Both the position numbers and the translations under genes were made by a program. A DNA stretch of 50,828 nt from Phallusia fumigata (lineage: Eukaryota > Chordata > Ascidiacea > Phlebobranchia > Ascidiidae). Below are positions 38,401-49,300 of this stretch, piece by piece. The stretch is from the NCBI GenBank assembly GCA_008931825.1, contig QXVZ01018277.1, forward strand, positions 4,309-55,136, written 5' to 3'. Each line of letters begins with the position of its first letter. The first letter of the stretch is position 1. The notes beneath the pieces were generated by a model, which saw only the letters and a program-made list of their open reading frames with translations, made no database searches and was not told the origin of the DNA.

Positions 38401-41400
38401 CAGATTAACGTCCGTAAATTGGAAAATCCGAAAACTAACATTTCCATTGTCGATGTGGGTCTTATTTCCGGTTATGTACCAATTGAGGAAAGCATCAACA
38501 ACTTGCTTAAGGAAAATCTCGTCGATGGCATAGGTTCGCATTGTCATTAACTATTGGATTAAGCATGCAACGCAAAGACCTATACATCAGTAAAATTGTG
38601 TCAACAAATTTAGATAAATTAATCTAAAAATACACAAAAATTCTTTGGCACGACAATTTTAGACATATGGTTCTTTACTGATGAATTATCACGAAGAAAA
38701 TGTCGGGACTCGTTTTTTAGGATTTCAGATCAAAAGCGAACTACTAAAAAATAAAAATGGTGTCACGATTTGAATGTTCTGTAATACTGCAGTGAAATTT
38801 GTGCTCCAACAGCCGACAGATACGAAATCACTGACAATTCGGTGAAGTTCTACCTTAGTGAAATCAACCAAGAAGATACTGTTTTGACCTTTAAGCTGAA
38901 ACGAGAAAGTTACATTGAAAACCCTCAGCCCGTAGCTGTAAAGGTCTACGACTATTACAAGCCCGAGGTATGTGGTAATTTGTAAGGTAAACTGGTCCAG
39001 GAATTCCGAACAATCACATTTTTTGATGAAATATTGTAAATACTTAAACACTCTACCAGTTGTCATTCTTTCGACGCAGATTTCATGTTCGAAGTTCTAT
39101 GCCTTGGACGATCGTGTTGAGCTCCGAAAGGCCTGTGGTCCCACGGCGAAAAGATCTCAGCAGATTTGCAAATGTGTGGAAGGAGGATGCCCGAAGTGCA
39201 GGTGATTTTGTTGGTAATTTAGCCTACTTATAAAAAGTTTCAATCTTTCTTTTTTTTCAATCTTACTCTTACCGAACCTCATTTGATTTTTAGGACGCGT
39301 CAGTCTATTCTGAATGAAACGTTGTGCATCAGGATTCCCGGTCAAGAAAAGTAAGAAATTAAATCAGGCATAATATGCGACATTGGGCTGCGAGGTAAAG
39401 CGGTGAGGTGCATTGACCTTAACTCTTTCGAGGCTTGACGCGCCTTTGAAACGATGAGATAAAAAAGTTAAATAATGTTGTTTTGAGAAAGGTGTAGTTT
39501 GTTGTCGTAATTTTTATTTGCATAAAGTTCAGAAGTTTATGGTTTTTATTGCTGTTTAATTAGTTTAGGGTTTGGTAATCGGAAAATCAAACGGTTTAAA
39601 AATGCTCATTTTGGATTGATAGTTTTTATTTACCTAATATGTTGGATTTATTTGGAAAAGTCACAAGCGGCTTTATATGTGACCTAAAAATACAAAAGGC
39701 AAAAAATTGCCCCGAAAGTTTTTACATTAACAAATTTATATTATCAAGGAATCAGATGAGATCAATATAGTGGTATACTCTGCAGAAGAACATGAACATA
39801 TTCTTGTGTGTGAAACTTTATAGATACAACATGCCCCAGAACTGTCTATGGGTCAAGACGGTTCAATGATAATGTGAACAGTTTAGCTGCGATCATTGCA
39901 AAACGGGTTAAAATTTTTCCGTGTAATGTCAGTTTCAAGTTTGGTGATGGGCGCCAAGTTGTTGCACTTGTCCCAAAGACATGGGCCAAAACCCACTTCT
40001 GACCAGGTCAAAGTATACGTTTAATTCTCCAAAATCTGCTTTTCTACGACAAAAAATGTATGTTGACACTAGATTATGGTTCTTTACTTAGTACGGAATG
40101 CAATACGGGTCGGCCCTGCTCGAGACCTACAGACGTTGGCTGCTTTAACGGGGTGGTGGAAGCCTGCGCAAGGTTAGTTTGGTGATTTTTTGCCAAACCT
40201 GTCACCTTAAAGCCAATTATTTACCTTTGCAACTAAACATAAAGTTTTACCGCACTGCTTTTTTACACAAGAGAATTCAAAACAAGAGTGTTTTTTTACG
40301 TAGTTCACCAACCATTAGCAAACTATCCTGTTGTTGTTGTTGTTGTTGTTGAGGAAACTACAACTATAATATTTTTGCGCCCCCGCGGTTGACCATTTGT
40401 CATGTTTTCAGGAGTTATCTGTTTTACGTAACGGTAACAGCGGTACGAAACCATTCAAAATACCTGATGGAATTTAACGCCACTGTAGACGAAAATCCGA
40501 ATCCAGGTAAAAGTCCCAAATCATAGTCAGTTTTTGCACTGTCATCGAAAATCGTCTACTTATAACGACCGGTCAATAACCTTCGTTAATCTTTTAGCAC
40601 TTGCATGGCATCGGTTCTTATGTTCGTTTGAATGCGTTTGATAAACTTTCAAGTGTTTCTACAGGTCGGGACACAACCAAAGGAATAAAAACGTTCCAAA
40701 TGAGGCGCGATTGCTTTGCAAATTGCCGAGATGAGGAATTTACCAAAAACGTCAGTTTACATGTACAATTTGTCGGTCCACAAAATGCAGCGCACCGACT
40801 TACCTAACAATAGAAGGCGCAAATTTATATTTTTAAGCCTTTTTTGTGTTTGAAGTACTTTAAAGGACATATATCATAAAAACCCGAAAACTCCCTCCTG
40901 AAAGTAGTTCAACCATTTTTTGACACAAAATTACCGTTTATTGGTTAAAAAGGCAAACATAAGAGGTTTACATTTAAGGCCTTGCCTAATGGTTAATTGT
41001 GTTGTGGGTAAAAAGTATTATCAAACGTTTTTAAGGAAGAACACATCATTAGGGTTGATCGGCGCTTGGTGATTTATGGAAATGAACCAATTCGAAGAAA
41101 AAACTCGGAGTAAGTATATACCGACAATATAGTCAAACTGGCAACACCTGATTTAACTGAACTGAAGCTACGAGGCCTTGTCCGATAAATATTAGTTATC
41201 CAACAGCACACCGGCGAGTAAATGCATTGCAAACTCGAATATTACATGATCTCAATTCCCAGTTATATTACACCCTTATTATTTTAAATTTAAAAGCAAA
41301 TGTAGAAAACAGCATGCTTTTATACATTACACATCTTAGCATGTCTTACCCCGCATGTCGCACTTGTATTATTGTGATAATGTAGCATTTTTGCCTTAAA

Positions 41401-41605
41401 AATGCGTGTGATTTATGTCAGATACCTTTACTACTTGGACGAGACGACTGTTATTGAAGTGACCCAAGGAGCAGAAAAATGCAAACGTTTTATGTCAAAT
41501 AACTGCGATTCTCAATCATCAATGAACTCAAAAAAATGCAAGCGCAAGCAGTTGTGTCTGTTTCATGGAAAATTAAGAAAAACCGTTCTCCTTGGATGTG
41601 GATAG
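26435..41605 (+). CDS. C3: complement C3-like protein A (complete, 42 exons, 1706 aa)
   Basis: Secreted thioester protein of the complement system. Exons start at 26435, 26559, 26772, 27383, 27634, 27901, 28291, 28401, 28689, 29307, 29530, 29795, 30274, 30674, 30923, 31518, 31750, 32009, 32188, 32516, 33000, 33585, 33864, 34369, 34601, 34862, 35205, 35447, 36063, 36594, 37216, 37883, 38194, 38404, 38813, 39080, 39294, 40092, 40412, 40665, 41036 and 41422 (to TAG 41605). All phases agree. Human C3 has 1663 aa and 41 exons. Order: signal peptide (about 1-15), macroglobulin domains, alpha/beta cleavage RRKR (657-660), anaphylatoxin domain, convertase-type site FGR before ANQ, thioester GCGEQ (982-986), TED, and the C345C/NTR tail. 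The catalytic position in TED is Asp1101, not His. One intron uses a GC donor (31585). Weakest borders: donors of exons 5, 13 and 29. AATAAA at 41638-41643. Confidence 0.95.
27393..27560 (+). repeat. gene-conversion-like tract, C3-A copy
   Basis: 168 bp identical to 44336-44503 in C3-B except for one T/C difference. It covers most of exon 4 and the first 14 bp of the following intron. Flanking exons of the two genes are far more diverged. Confidence 0.8.
28931..29143 (+). mobile_element. 213-bp hAT-type MITE in a C3-A intron
   Basis: Begins CAATGGTTCCCAACC and ends GGTTGGGAACCACTG, an inverted pair with one mismatch, characteristic of short nonautonomous hAT elements. Flanking 8-mers (GATAAGAC and GGTTAAAC) agree at 5 of 8 bases, a decayed target-site duplication. 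There is no coding capacity. The same intron in C3-B is about 151 bp against about 485 bp here, so the insertion followed the gene duplication or was lost from B. Confidence 0.75.
32009..32129 (+). other. C3: C3-A exon with alpha/beta chain processing site
   Basis: Encodes the end of the beta chain and the furin-type site SRRKR followed by QVD. A conserved Cys (residue 651) precedes it. The matching C3-B exon is 49068-49191 with PRRKR. Confidence 0.85.
32188..32353 (+). other. C3: C3-A anaphylatoxin (C3a) exon with four cysteines
   Basis: Carries Cys in EDCKL, ESCQK, YRCSR and NKCRQ. The canonical anaphylatoxin has six (CC...C...C...CC). By spacing, C1 and C5 are missing and C2, C3, C4 and C6 remain. 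Strongly basic, as expected for C3a. The next exon begins with the convertase-type arginine in HRFGR. Confidence 0.8.
34862..35071 (+). other. C3: C3-A thioester exon
   Basis: Contains PCGCGEQ, whose Cys and Gln form the internal thioester (residues 983 and 986). The exon also carries the first helices of the TED domain. C3-B's equivalent lies beyond the window. Confidence 0.92.
35592..35594 (+). other. C3: C3-A catalytic position: GAC (Asp1101) in place of His
   Basis: The stretch DGRFVESYIVFDRAM aligns with the human C3 segment whose PVIHQEM contains the thioester-catalysing His. Here the residue is Asp, as in human C4A (PVLDRSM). Confidence 0.8.
40330..40351 (+). repeat. (GTT)n microsatellite
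   Basis: Seven GTT units in an uninterrupted run within the intron between C3-A exons 38 and 39. Confidence 0.9.
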
Positions 41606-42186
41606 CTGACATTCCGGGAGGCCTAAAGGCGACAAATAATAAAATGTATCATTTAAATTGCACGTACTCATCAATCTTTGCTCTGCCAAATTAAAGCTGG
41701 TGGTGTGTTTGCAATGTATACCTTGTATAGCCAGTATATGTTATCACATTTCTTACTCTGAACTAGTGTGATAATGTATTAACATGCAATTAAATTACAT
41801 AAACACGAGTTGGTGTCAATAACAAGTAAACATGTTGTGCTTTATTGCCACCACTGTCTATTTAGTACTTTTACTTTAGTTACAAGTTCAGTCATAGTAA
41901 TAGTGAGTCCAGCAAGCCGTTATGTGTCTTTTCGAGCATTTCACTTCAGCGCATCGCTTACAGTATAACCTACAACGTTTGGGTTCGTTTGAGTTTTCAG
42001 TTTGAAAACAAGTAATAAGTAAAACTTGTTAAGATGGGGCAAAAAGTAAACGTACCTGCAACTTGCAATGAAAGTCTTTTGACTGTGACATAATTTTGGG
42101 ACAAACTACACTGTATAATTTAAAATTATGTTACTCCACACCGTATACAGCTTTGATATATAGATGATTTTGCTGTGCGAGGGTTT
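41606..42186. other. C3-A 3' UTR and spacer
   Basis: AATAAA at 41638-41643 closely follows the C3-A stop. Beyond that the sequence is AT-rich with no gene seen. A short word TGTGATAATGTA occurs near 41372 and 41768 and again near 17007 upstream of katanin; it may belong to a dispersed repeat. Confidence 0.5.
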
Positions 42187-42623
42187 TTAATTAAGCACCA
42201 AACAAGTACGTAAAATATAAATTACGCACACAAACACAAGCACCGTTTTTGAAGTACATTCGCCTTTTCCACAAATAAACACGAGCTTATTGCCGCCACT
42301 AATTGCCTGGGAACCCGTATTTGTCTGAAAATCATCTNCACAAACACAAGCACCGTTTTTGAAGTACATTCGCCTTTTCCACAAATAAACACGAGCTTAT
42401 TGCCGCCACTAATTGCCTGGGAACCCGTATTTGTCTGAAAATCATCTGGCGACATCCGCAACGGAAATCGTTGTATCGAAACCATTCGTTGACAAACTGC
42501 TCAACATTTCGTGTGTTTAGGTTTTGCCAAAGGTTTTCAAACCCACCAATACAACCTCGTCGGGGCTACGAGAGTCAGTCTCTACAACTTTTCACTTCCT
42601 GTTTGGGGTCTTGTTGATCGGGC
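42187..42623 (-). pseudogene. decayed rhodanese copy 3
   Basis: Homologous to exons 2 and 3 of the rhodanese gene at 25033-25604. The exon 2 remnant (42623-42500) keeps the PDQQ start and SPDEV but has lost about 36 bp in between, has a frameshift with TGA and TAG in the original frame, and its second half no longer matches. The exon 3 remnant keeps SPDDFQTNTG and the active-loop trace FICGKGE, but the splice acceptor and first codons seen in copy 2 are deleted, and the reading frame drifts into unrelated codons after TVLVFV. Its position relative to C3-B mirrors that of copy 2 relative to C3-A. The apparent duplication inside it is an assembly artefact around the N at 42338. Confidence 0.8.
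42229..42447 (+). repeat. 109-bp direct duplication around an N: assembly artefact
   Basis: 42229-42337 is repeated at 42339-42447 with the single N at 42338 between. This is the same pattern as at 3107: unmerged overlapping contig ends. Count it once. Confidence 0.85.
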
Positions 42624-43340
42624 CTGAAGACAAATAAAATATCAATCTTTTCCACCGATTGGCCCCTTCGCATATGCATCGACGACTGCTGGTCGCCTTG
42701 CATGTTTTTTTCTAATAATACAGCTATTTAAAGTATTAGTTGATGATAGTGACAGCCTTATGAGACTAAGGGCCATGCCGCCACTACCAGAATCGCAAAA
42801 TACAAAGTCGAAATTGTCTTGGTAGAAAAATGTCTATGTTCAATTGCGAGTTGAATGTAGTAGGAGGCGAACTATTTGTTTCGTTGTGTGTATAGGAAGA
42901 TGAAACATTGACATCAAACTAATAAGTGGCCGGTTACAAAACCTAGTGTTGTACGCAAACGTGATATACTGCGGTACAGCTACATGTTTTGCAAGAGCAG
43001 TTTCGATGACGCATGTTCGATGACGTGCGCTTGAGTGAAAAACATGTTGACCTTAAGTTGCGAAATCAAACTTTCCGGTAATTCAACAATACTTTTCTCA
43101 TCGAAACCTTGTTTAACGAGGCCATTTATCGGTTCTTTGACGAACGTAGAAGCGCTGAAATGTCGCGACAGCGGGTCATGCACAAGTACCTGCAGCTGAC
43201 CTAATAAGAACATGTGCTAGCCTTGGGAGGGTAGGGCTTAAATGCAGATTGGTATGCTTTTGCCCAGCTGTTTTGGGTAGTTACTGCAAATTTTGATTTT
43301 TTAGAGGAGGTACAACTACAATGTTATAAAACAAGTAAAT
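42624..43340. other. upstream region of C3-B
   Basis: A minus-strand open frame at 43213-42980 (77 codons, ending before 42980) has protein-like composition but no recognised domain and no supporting splice context. A TATAAA at 43325-43330 is too near the ATG (43341) to be the promoter. Otherwise nothing seen. Confidence 0.4.
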
Positions 43341-46300
43341 ATGATTGCGTTATTAGTACTGTGTGCAGTTACTGCGAGTGCGTTTGGGTAAGTTGGTTTG
43401 AACTTTAATTTAAAACTCATAATCTTTGTTGCGAAAATAAGCATTTTATGTTGAAATGTTATTAGAAGCGAAATAAGGCCTTGCTGCAACTTTTAACCTT
43501 TGTTGTGCAGACGTGACCATACTATTGTCGGTGCTAAGGAATTTCGGGTTGGTGCTGTAAACAACGTCGTGCTCAACCTTCATGGTTATGCGGGCACTGC
43601 TAACGTAGAGGCGTTTCTTCAGGTAAAACAGTGATTTTTAACGTAAATTCACGCCCAGCAATTTAAATATTTGGGTAAGGATGGACCCATTTTAAAACTA
43701 TGTCAGAATATCTTTAACCGATTTACACCTGAGGATTCCTTGGTGCAAACCAAGGTTTTATGTCGAAGAGAATTAGAAGCAAAACAATATTTTGCGATGT
43801 TGAGACGAGACCTGGCACACAAAGGGTTGCCAACTTCGTTACTGATTTTTTAACTGACTATTGTTTGAATGGGAGTGGAAAATTCCAAATATTCGAGAGC
43901 AATAAAGGTCACAACAAGAACTTTTTACAGACACTTCCTGAGCGTGATCATCTATTTGCTCAAACTTCAGCTGAAGGGGTTGACGTGGCACAGCCATACG
44001 AGTTTAACTTCGAGGTATGTACCTTAATTGACCGTGTTACATAGACCAAATGAAAAATCTGTTTTACTGCAAAGCAACTTGTTTGAACGAATATGCAATA
44101 AATTAGGTTTATCACAGGTATGTTAAAAAAAGTGTTATTTCAGAAAAACAGACCTCACTATATTTTCTCTCTCCTAAATCTTGAAATGCTTGTTCATTAA
44201 TCAGCAGAAACCTAACACCAAACGTGTCGATGTAAGATTGTGCGTAAACAGCATCTCCTTCGTATTAAATGGTAGTGTCCAAATTACAGGATCTGTGAAC
44301 GGTCTATGTGTTTTGTTTTCGTAAGATTTCACAAGACGATTTGGTCGAACCGAGTACAGGCGGCGACATGTACGTGGAACTGCATATTAACGTGGACCAG
44401 TCGAATGAGAACTTTAGGGAAACCATTCCCGTTCTTCTTAACTTCACCAGTGGTTACCTGTTTGTTACCACGGACCGCCCCGCTTACAGGTCTGCTGTTT
44501 TAAAGTGTGTGCTCAACCGTAAGGCAAAACTAAGGATTTGACTTTTTTGCAGACCCGGAGAGGAGATGAACATCGTTGCTGTTCTTACTGATCAAAATCT
44601 TAGAGAAACCGTGGATGTTCCTGTTGAAATTGTCATCAAAGTCAGTATCTAGCAACAAAAAATACCCTGTTTAGTTTTAAATTCTCTGTGCCTATTAACC
44701 AGTGAATAGTTAACTGGTTTAGAAAAAAGTCCTAATCGGATGTTAAATCTGTAAACCGCGTAAATTGTGGAGTAGTGATATGTTTTTCTGAAATAGTTTT
44801 GCCACCCTGTTAATCTTCCATTACTATTAGCTTTTTTACAAACACAAGGAATTTAAGGGATTAATCTATTTTAACATAAAACTATACACGTATTACACCG
44901 TTTTGGCAACGAAAGCGGCAGTAAAAACTCACCACTTTGCTTTTTGTAGCAGTTGGGAAAATAGGACTTAGTCGTTAAACTATGACGTTTGGCGCCAGTA
45001 AAGACACCATTAACTTAAATTAAGTTCCTCTGTTTCCTTATATTGTTGTCTTTTTTGCACAGAAGACCCCTAAAAATGTTTATGTCTAAATAAAAAAGCG
45101 TAACAGCAAATCTCTTCAATTTGTTTTTGTCAGACACCAACAGAAGAAGGAGGACATGGCAAAATCGGTGTGTTAAAAGTGGATAAAACAACAACTCGCC
45201 GACAATTTATGACTCATGAATACCCAATCCCCTCCGAACCATTGCTTGGGAAATGGTACATAGAGGTTTCTGCCCCAGTAAGTTTAGCCATTCTTAAGTT
45301 ATTGCATTTAAACTTTAGTTTATAGTGATATAAACTGACGCTTTGATAGCAGACTTGTGGGTTTGTACCAACGAATTTGTTCATGATGGCATGAGACGCC
45401 TTGTGTTGGAGTTTCTTTGCCTTGAATTGTAAAGCTGTTTGTGCTTTCTTCGATTTTTGCTTGAGTTTGTCTGCTGCATACTTTTTTCTTTTACAATTTA
45501 GAGTTTGGGAATAAAGAGCGAAACTACTTTTCTCATCGACAAGTACAGTAAGTGGTTTTCAAATTATTAAATGCTTTTTAATAATACAAACAATGCAATC
45601 GCTTTAAAAAGGCAGTTTATGTGGTGGTATAGCTTCTATTCTCAAATTGTATAATGTGGTTTTGTTTGTTGTCAGCTTTGCCTACCTTCAACGTTAAGGT
45701 GAAAATGGACCGACACTTTGTCCTGCCTACGGCTAATTTTATCAGTGGAACGATTAATGCCGAATACAGCTACGGCAAAAGGGTTACAGGCTCTTACTTC
45801 ATGTTCATCAATCTTGTGCGAGGAAGTGAAGTACCTGAAACAGTAGAGATCTTTCGGGAACCGGCAAGCTTTACCGCAAGGGTGAAATACCTGCAGTCTG
45901 AAACCTACGATATGAGATATTTAGTTATGAAAACTTTTCGCTGTGCAGGCGGGCATCCTCAACGGTCGTAAGAGCTTTGAGATCAGCACAGAAAGAATAA
46001 CCGATGTACTAAGAGAAGGCGAAACCATGAACGATCTTGTGGCTGAAGGCGCTTCCCTCACTGTAGAAGTCGCAGTTACTGGTACGTTTACACATATTGA
46101 ACAGTAATGCGAGGACCCAAGCCACGGTTACCAAAGAAGTGCTGCTTGGTTATTATTTCCCTGACGTTCTTCTAGCTTTATTTATCCTAACTTTATACGA
46201 TCCGCTACTGTATATTTGCAAATTCGTTGCAGGTCGTGCTGAAAGCATTTACGAGACCGATATTGTATCCGGCATCCGGTTCACAAGTTCGCCCTATCTG

Positions 46301-49300
46301 ATCGTAACTGATCGCAGTTCGAGGTATTTCAACCCCGGTATCGTGTATGAAGTAAAGGTAGGCACTCTCCCTTATTACAGCACGTACCTGTTTTGAATAT
46401 ATTCTTTAAGTAATGGAAAGTAAAGTGTTTCGTTTTTTTAGGCTGACGTCCTGGACGCCGTTACCAGGAAACCAATAAATAATGTTCGGGTCAGCGTTAG
46501 AGGTGGGTTGACATGTTTACAGACGAACTGTATGAAAACTTAATCAATGTTTGCAATTAAGCTGGTGAGCAGGTGAAAACACCGACTTCGGATGAGCGCG
46601 GTGAAATTGTGGCCAGTTTTGATCGAACCCATAATGCACAAGAGTTGCAGATCACGGTAGGAAGTCCATTTTACGAATGGCAACGTAGGATGCCACAGGG
46701 ATGTTTTGCACACTGGCAATAAATACAAACTCCGTTGTGTGACTTTTGGGGGTTTTCTATTAAGAATGGATGACAACGCAAGCGCGAAATTGATACTCTT
46801 CTCGAGAAACTTTCGGCGATCAGCAACTTCGTTGGTCGATGCCTGATGATGACTTGTAGATTGATTTAGTTATTGTGATTAAGGTTTACCAGTACTAAAT
46901 AAATGATAAACACGATTTGTTTGTAGTTGACAACTGCCAAAGAAGGCCTGGGACCCGATGATCAATTCAGCACTTCCTTCACGGCACTTAGGCACCAAGC
47001 AGGAGCCCTTATGTCCATCAGTCTAAACACGTAGGTCAACGTAACTTGCATTAGTTGAACAGGGTAAGATGACGCGGAAATTTCTTTCCAGACACGGTGT
47101 TGTTGGACAGACAATGGAAGCTCAGTTTCGTTTCGAGCCGAATGATGCGAGCGGCGACATTCGATATTACGTAAGTTGGGCTATTTTTAAGTGAGTGGAA
47201 GTAAAGAAAATATTGAGTAAAGTGTATCGAAAGAATTTACGTATTCTAACATCTTTAAGAACTTAAGTTGGTTGCTAACTATTTTTTTTAAAGAAAAAGC
47301 AATCGATCCGCAAAAATTTTATTTTAGCAATGCATTTTCACGTAAAGCTAAAAATGGCACATTTTTTCATGAGAAGCGGTGGCAACTGCTCTAGTACGCT
47401 AGATTTAACTTTACATGTGCAGGGACACACAAACTTCTTTCAAAAGATATATTTGACGTTTTGCAGATCGTCTCCAAAGGACAAGTTGTGTCGATTGGAT
47501 CTAAACTAATACCACCAGGACATAGAGGCGATATAACGCATGAAATTCCCGTCACACATCAGATGGTTCCTTCCGCCCGCTTGGTAGCGTACTATATGCG
47601 CGGAAACGAACTCATTTCCAATTCAGTGTGGTTTGATGTCACCAACGTATGTGGTGGGGAGGTATGTGCATGTGTGCCCATGTATTAGTCGATAAAGTGT
47701 TAATTAAGGTTTATGTTTTTGCCCTTGCAGTTTCGTTACCTATTCTACAGCCGTTAACTTAATAACTTTTCTCTCAAACCCTGAAAAGGCACTACCGTAG
47801 GTTAAATTATTCGCTGTGGATAGTTACAACTTTCTGGTTATATTTTGAAGGAGCTTACACTTGAGACATCCGTGGATGAGGCGCGACCGGGTGATGACAT
47901 AACAATCACGGCAACAGGTGAGCAGAACAACATCAAATTTGTAGTCTTGGAAAAGCAAAGTTATGTCAATAAAGTGTCTATCAGGAATTATTTTCCATTC
48001 CTGAAGGTCGACCTAAAGGCATTTTACAATCGCCGTTTTCGTTTTTCAGTAGATTTATTCATAATTTTCAGATGTTGTGTTTTATATTTAGAACTACAAC
48101 GCTAGATTGCGCTTGGAAAAATTGTCAATTTTTCAATTGAATCTATCAATCCATTTTAACACCCTTGCATTTCAAAAAAGAACTGTCGGTTTACCGTCTA
48201 ACATAACTTGTTTACGACAAGTTTGTAGTCTTGGGAAAGCAAATGTTACCGCTGTTTCCGCTTTTGGTAATTTTTTTCAAACTTGATGTTTCCCGTGTTT
48301 TTTCATTGTTTGTCTGTTTCTTTCTTTCATTTTTATCCTCGGTGGGGAACAACCCCTGAATGCGCTATGTTCACAATAAGTCTACCGACGAGCAAAAGCT
48401 GTCCTATTGCATTTTATTTTTGATTTTTCACGATTTCTCGGTAGTTGGTGACTTCAACTTTGGTCGTCCACTAGGTAGGAGCAATGCCGCTTATGTATCG
48501 TGCGCCGGAAAACACAAGTTGCTGACACAGGATTAGAACCCACAACATTGCGAACAAGGTAGTCGCGCTCACCACTAGGCATCAAACTACAAAGCGAGAA
48601 ATTTGCTTAATTTTTTTATCCCCATTAAGTTTAACAAGTCATTTTTGACATCTTGGAATTTAAAAAAGGAAATATCGGTCCACTATACGACATAATTTGT
48701 TTACCACTGTTACCAAACCTTTTTTAGGCAACTCGGGCGCGTATTTCCATTTATCAGCGGTCGATCGCGCAGCTTACTTTGTGTACAACGGCAGTCGTCT
48801 GACCCGCGATGTCATGTGGAACAAAATGCATCAATACGACAGCGCATGTTCGCGCGAAGGTGGAAGTAACAACCAGGACGTGTTTGAGGTATTGTTTATT
48901 TCAAAACCAATATTGCGAATGTGTTCTCGGGTTGTCTACATTTGAAAATATGTGCTTGAGGTATCGCTTACAAAACATTAAATACAGTTTTGTTTTCGCA
49001 AACAACTTTTAGTTATGCGATTTGTTTGCGTTTTAAACAATAACTTTGTTGTGTCATGCATTTCCAGGAAGCGGGGTTGTTTGTTGTAAACAAAGCTATT
49101 CGACCAACCAAATATGCTCACCCAGCTTGCCCTCGGCCGTTACCTAGACGAAAGCGACAGGCGGATGTAATGGTGACGGAAACAAATAGTCGTAAGTGGC
49201 CAATAAGATGCGATTGTTCCTTTCCGTTTTTTTTTGTTTGTTCATTTTTTTTTTATTGAGCTTCCACAAGTATTGACAAGCCTGTTCCCAGGTCGCGCAA

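Noticed and set aside
42980-43213. Minus-strand 77-codon open frame upstream of C3-B
   Set aside because: Composition is protein-like but no domain, homologue or splice partner is recognisable, and no counterpart lies upstream of C3-A.
43325-43330. TATAAA before C3-B
   Set aside because: Only about 10 bp from the ATG and next to a likely 5' UTR acceptor, so not placed as a promoter element.
48526-48590. Functional tRNA gene on the minus strand
   Set aside because: A and B boxes are present but the acceptor and anticodon stems do not pair well; treated as a SINE-like remnant.
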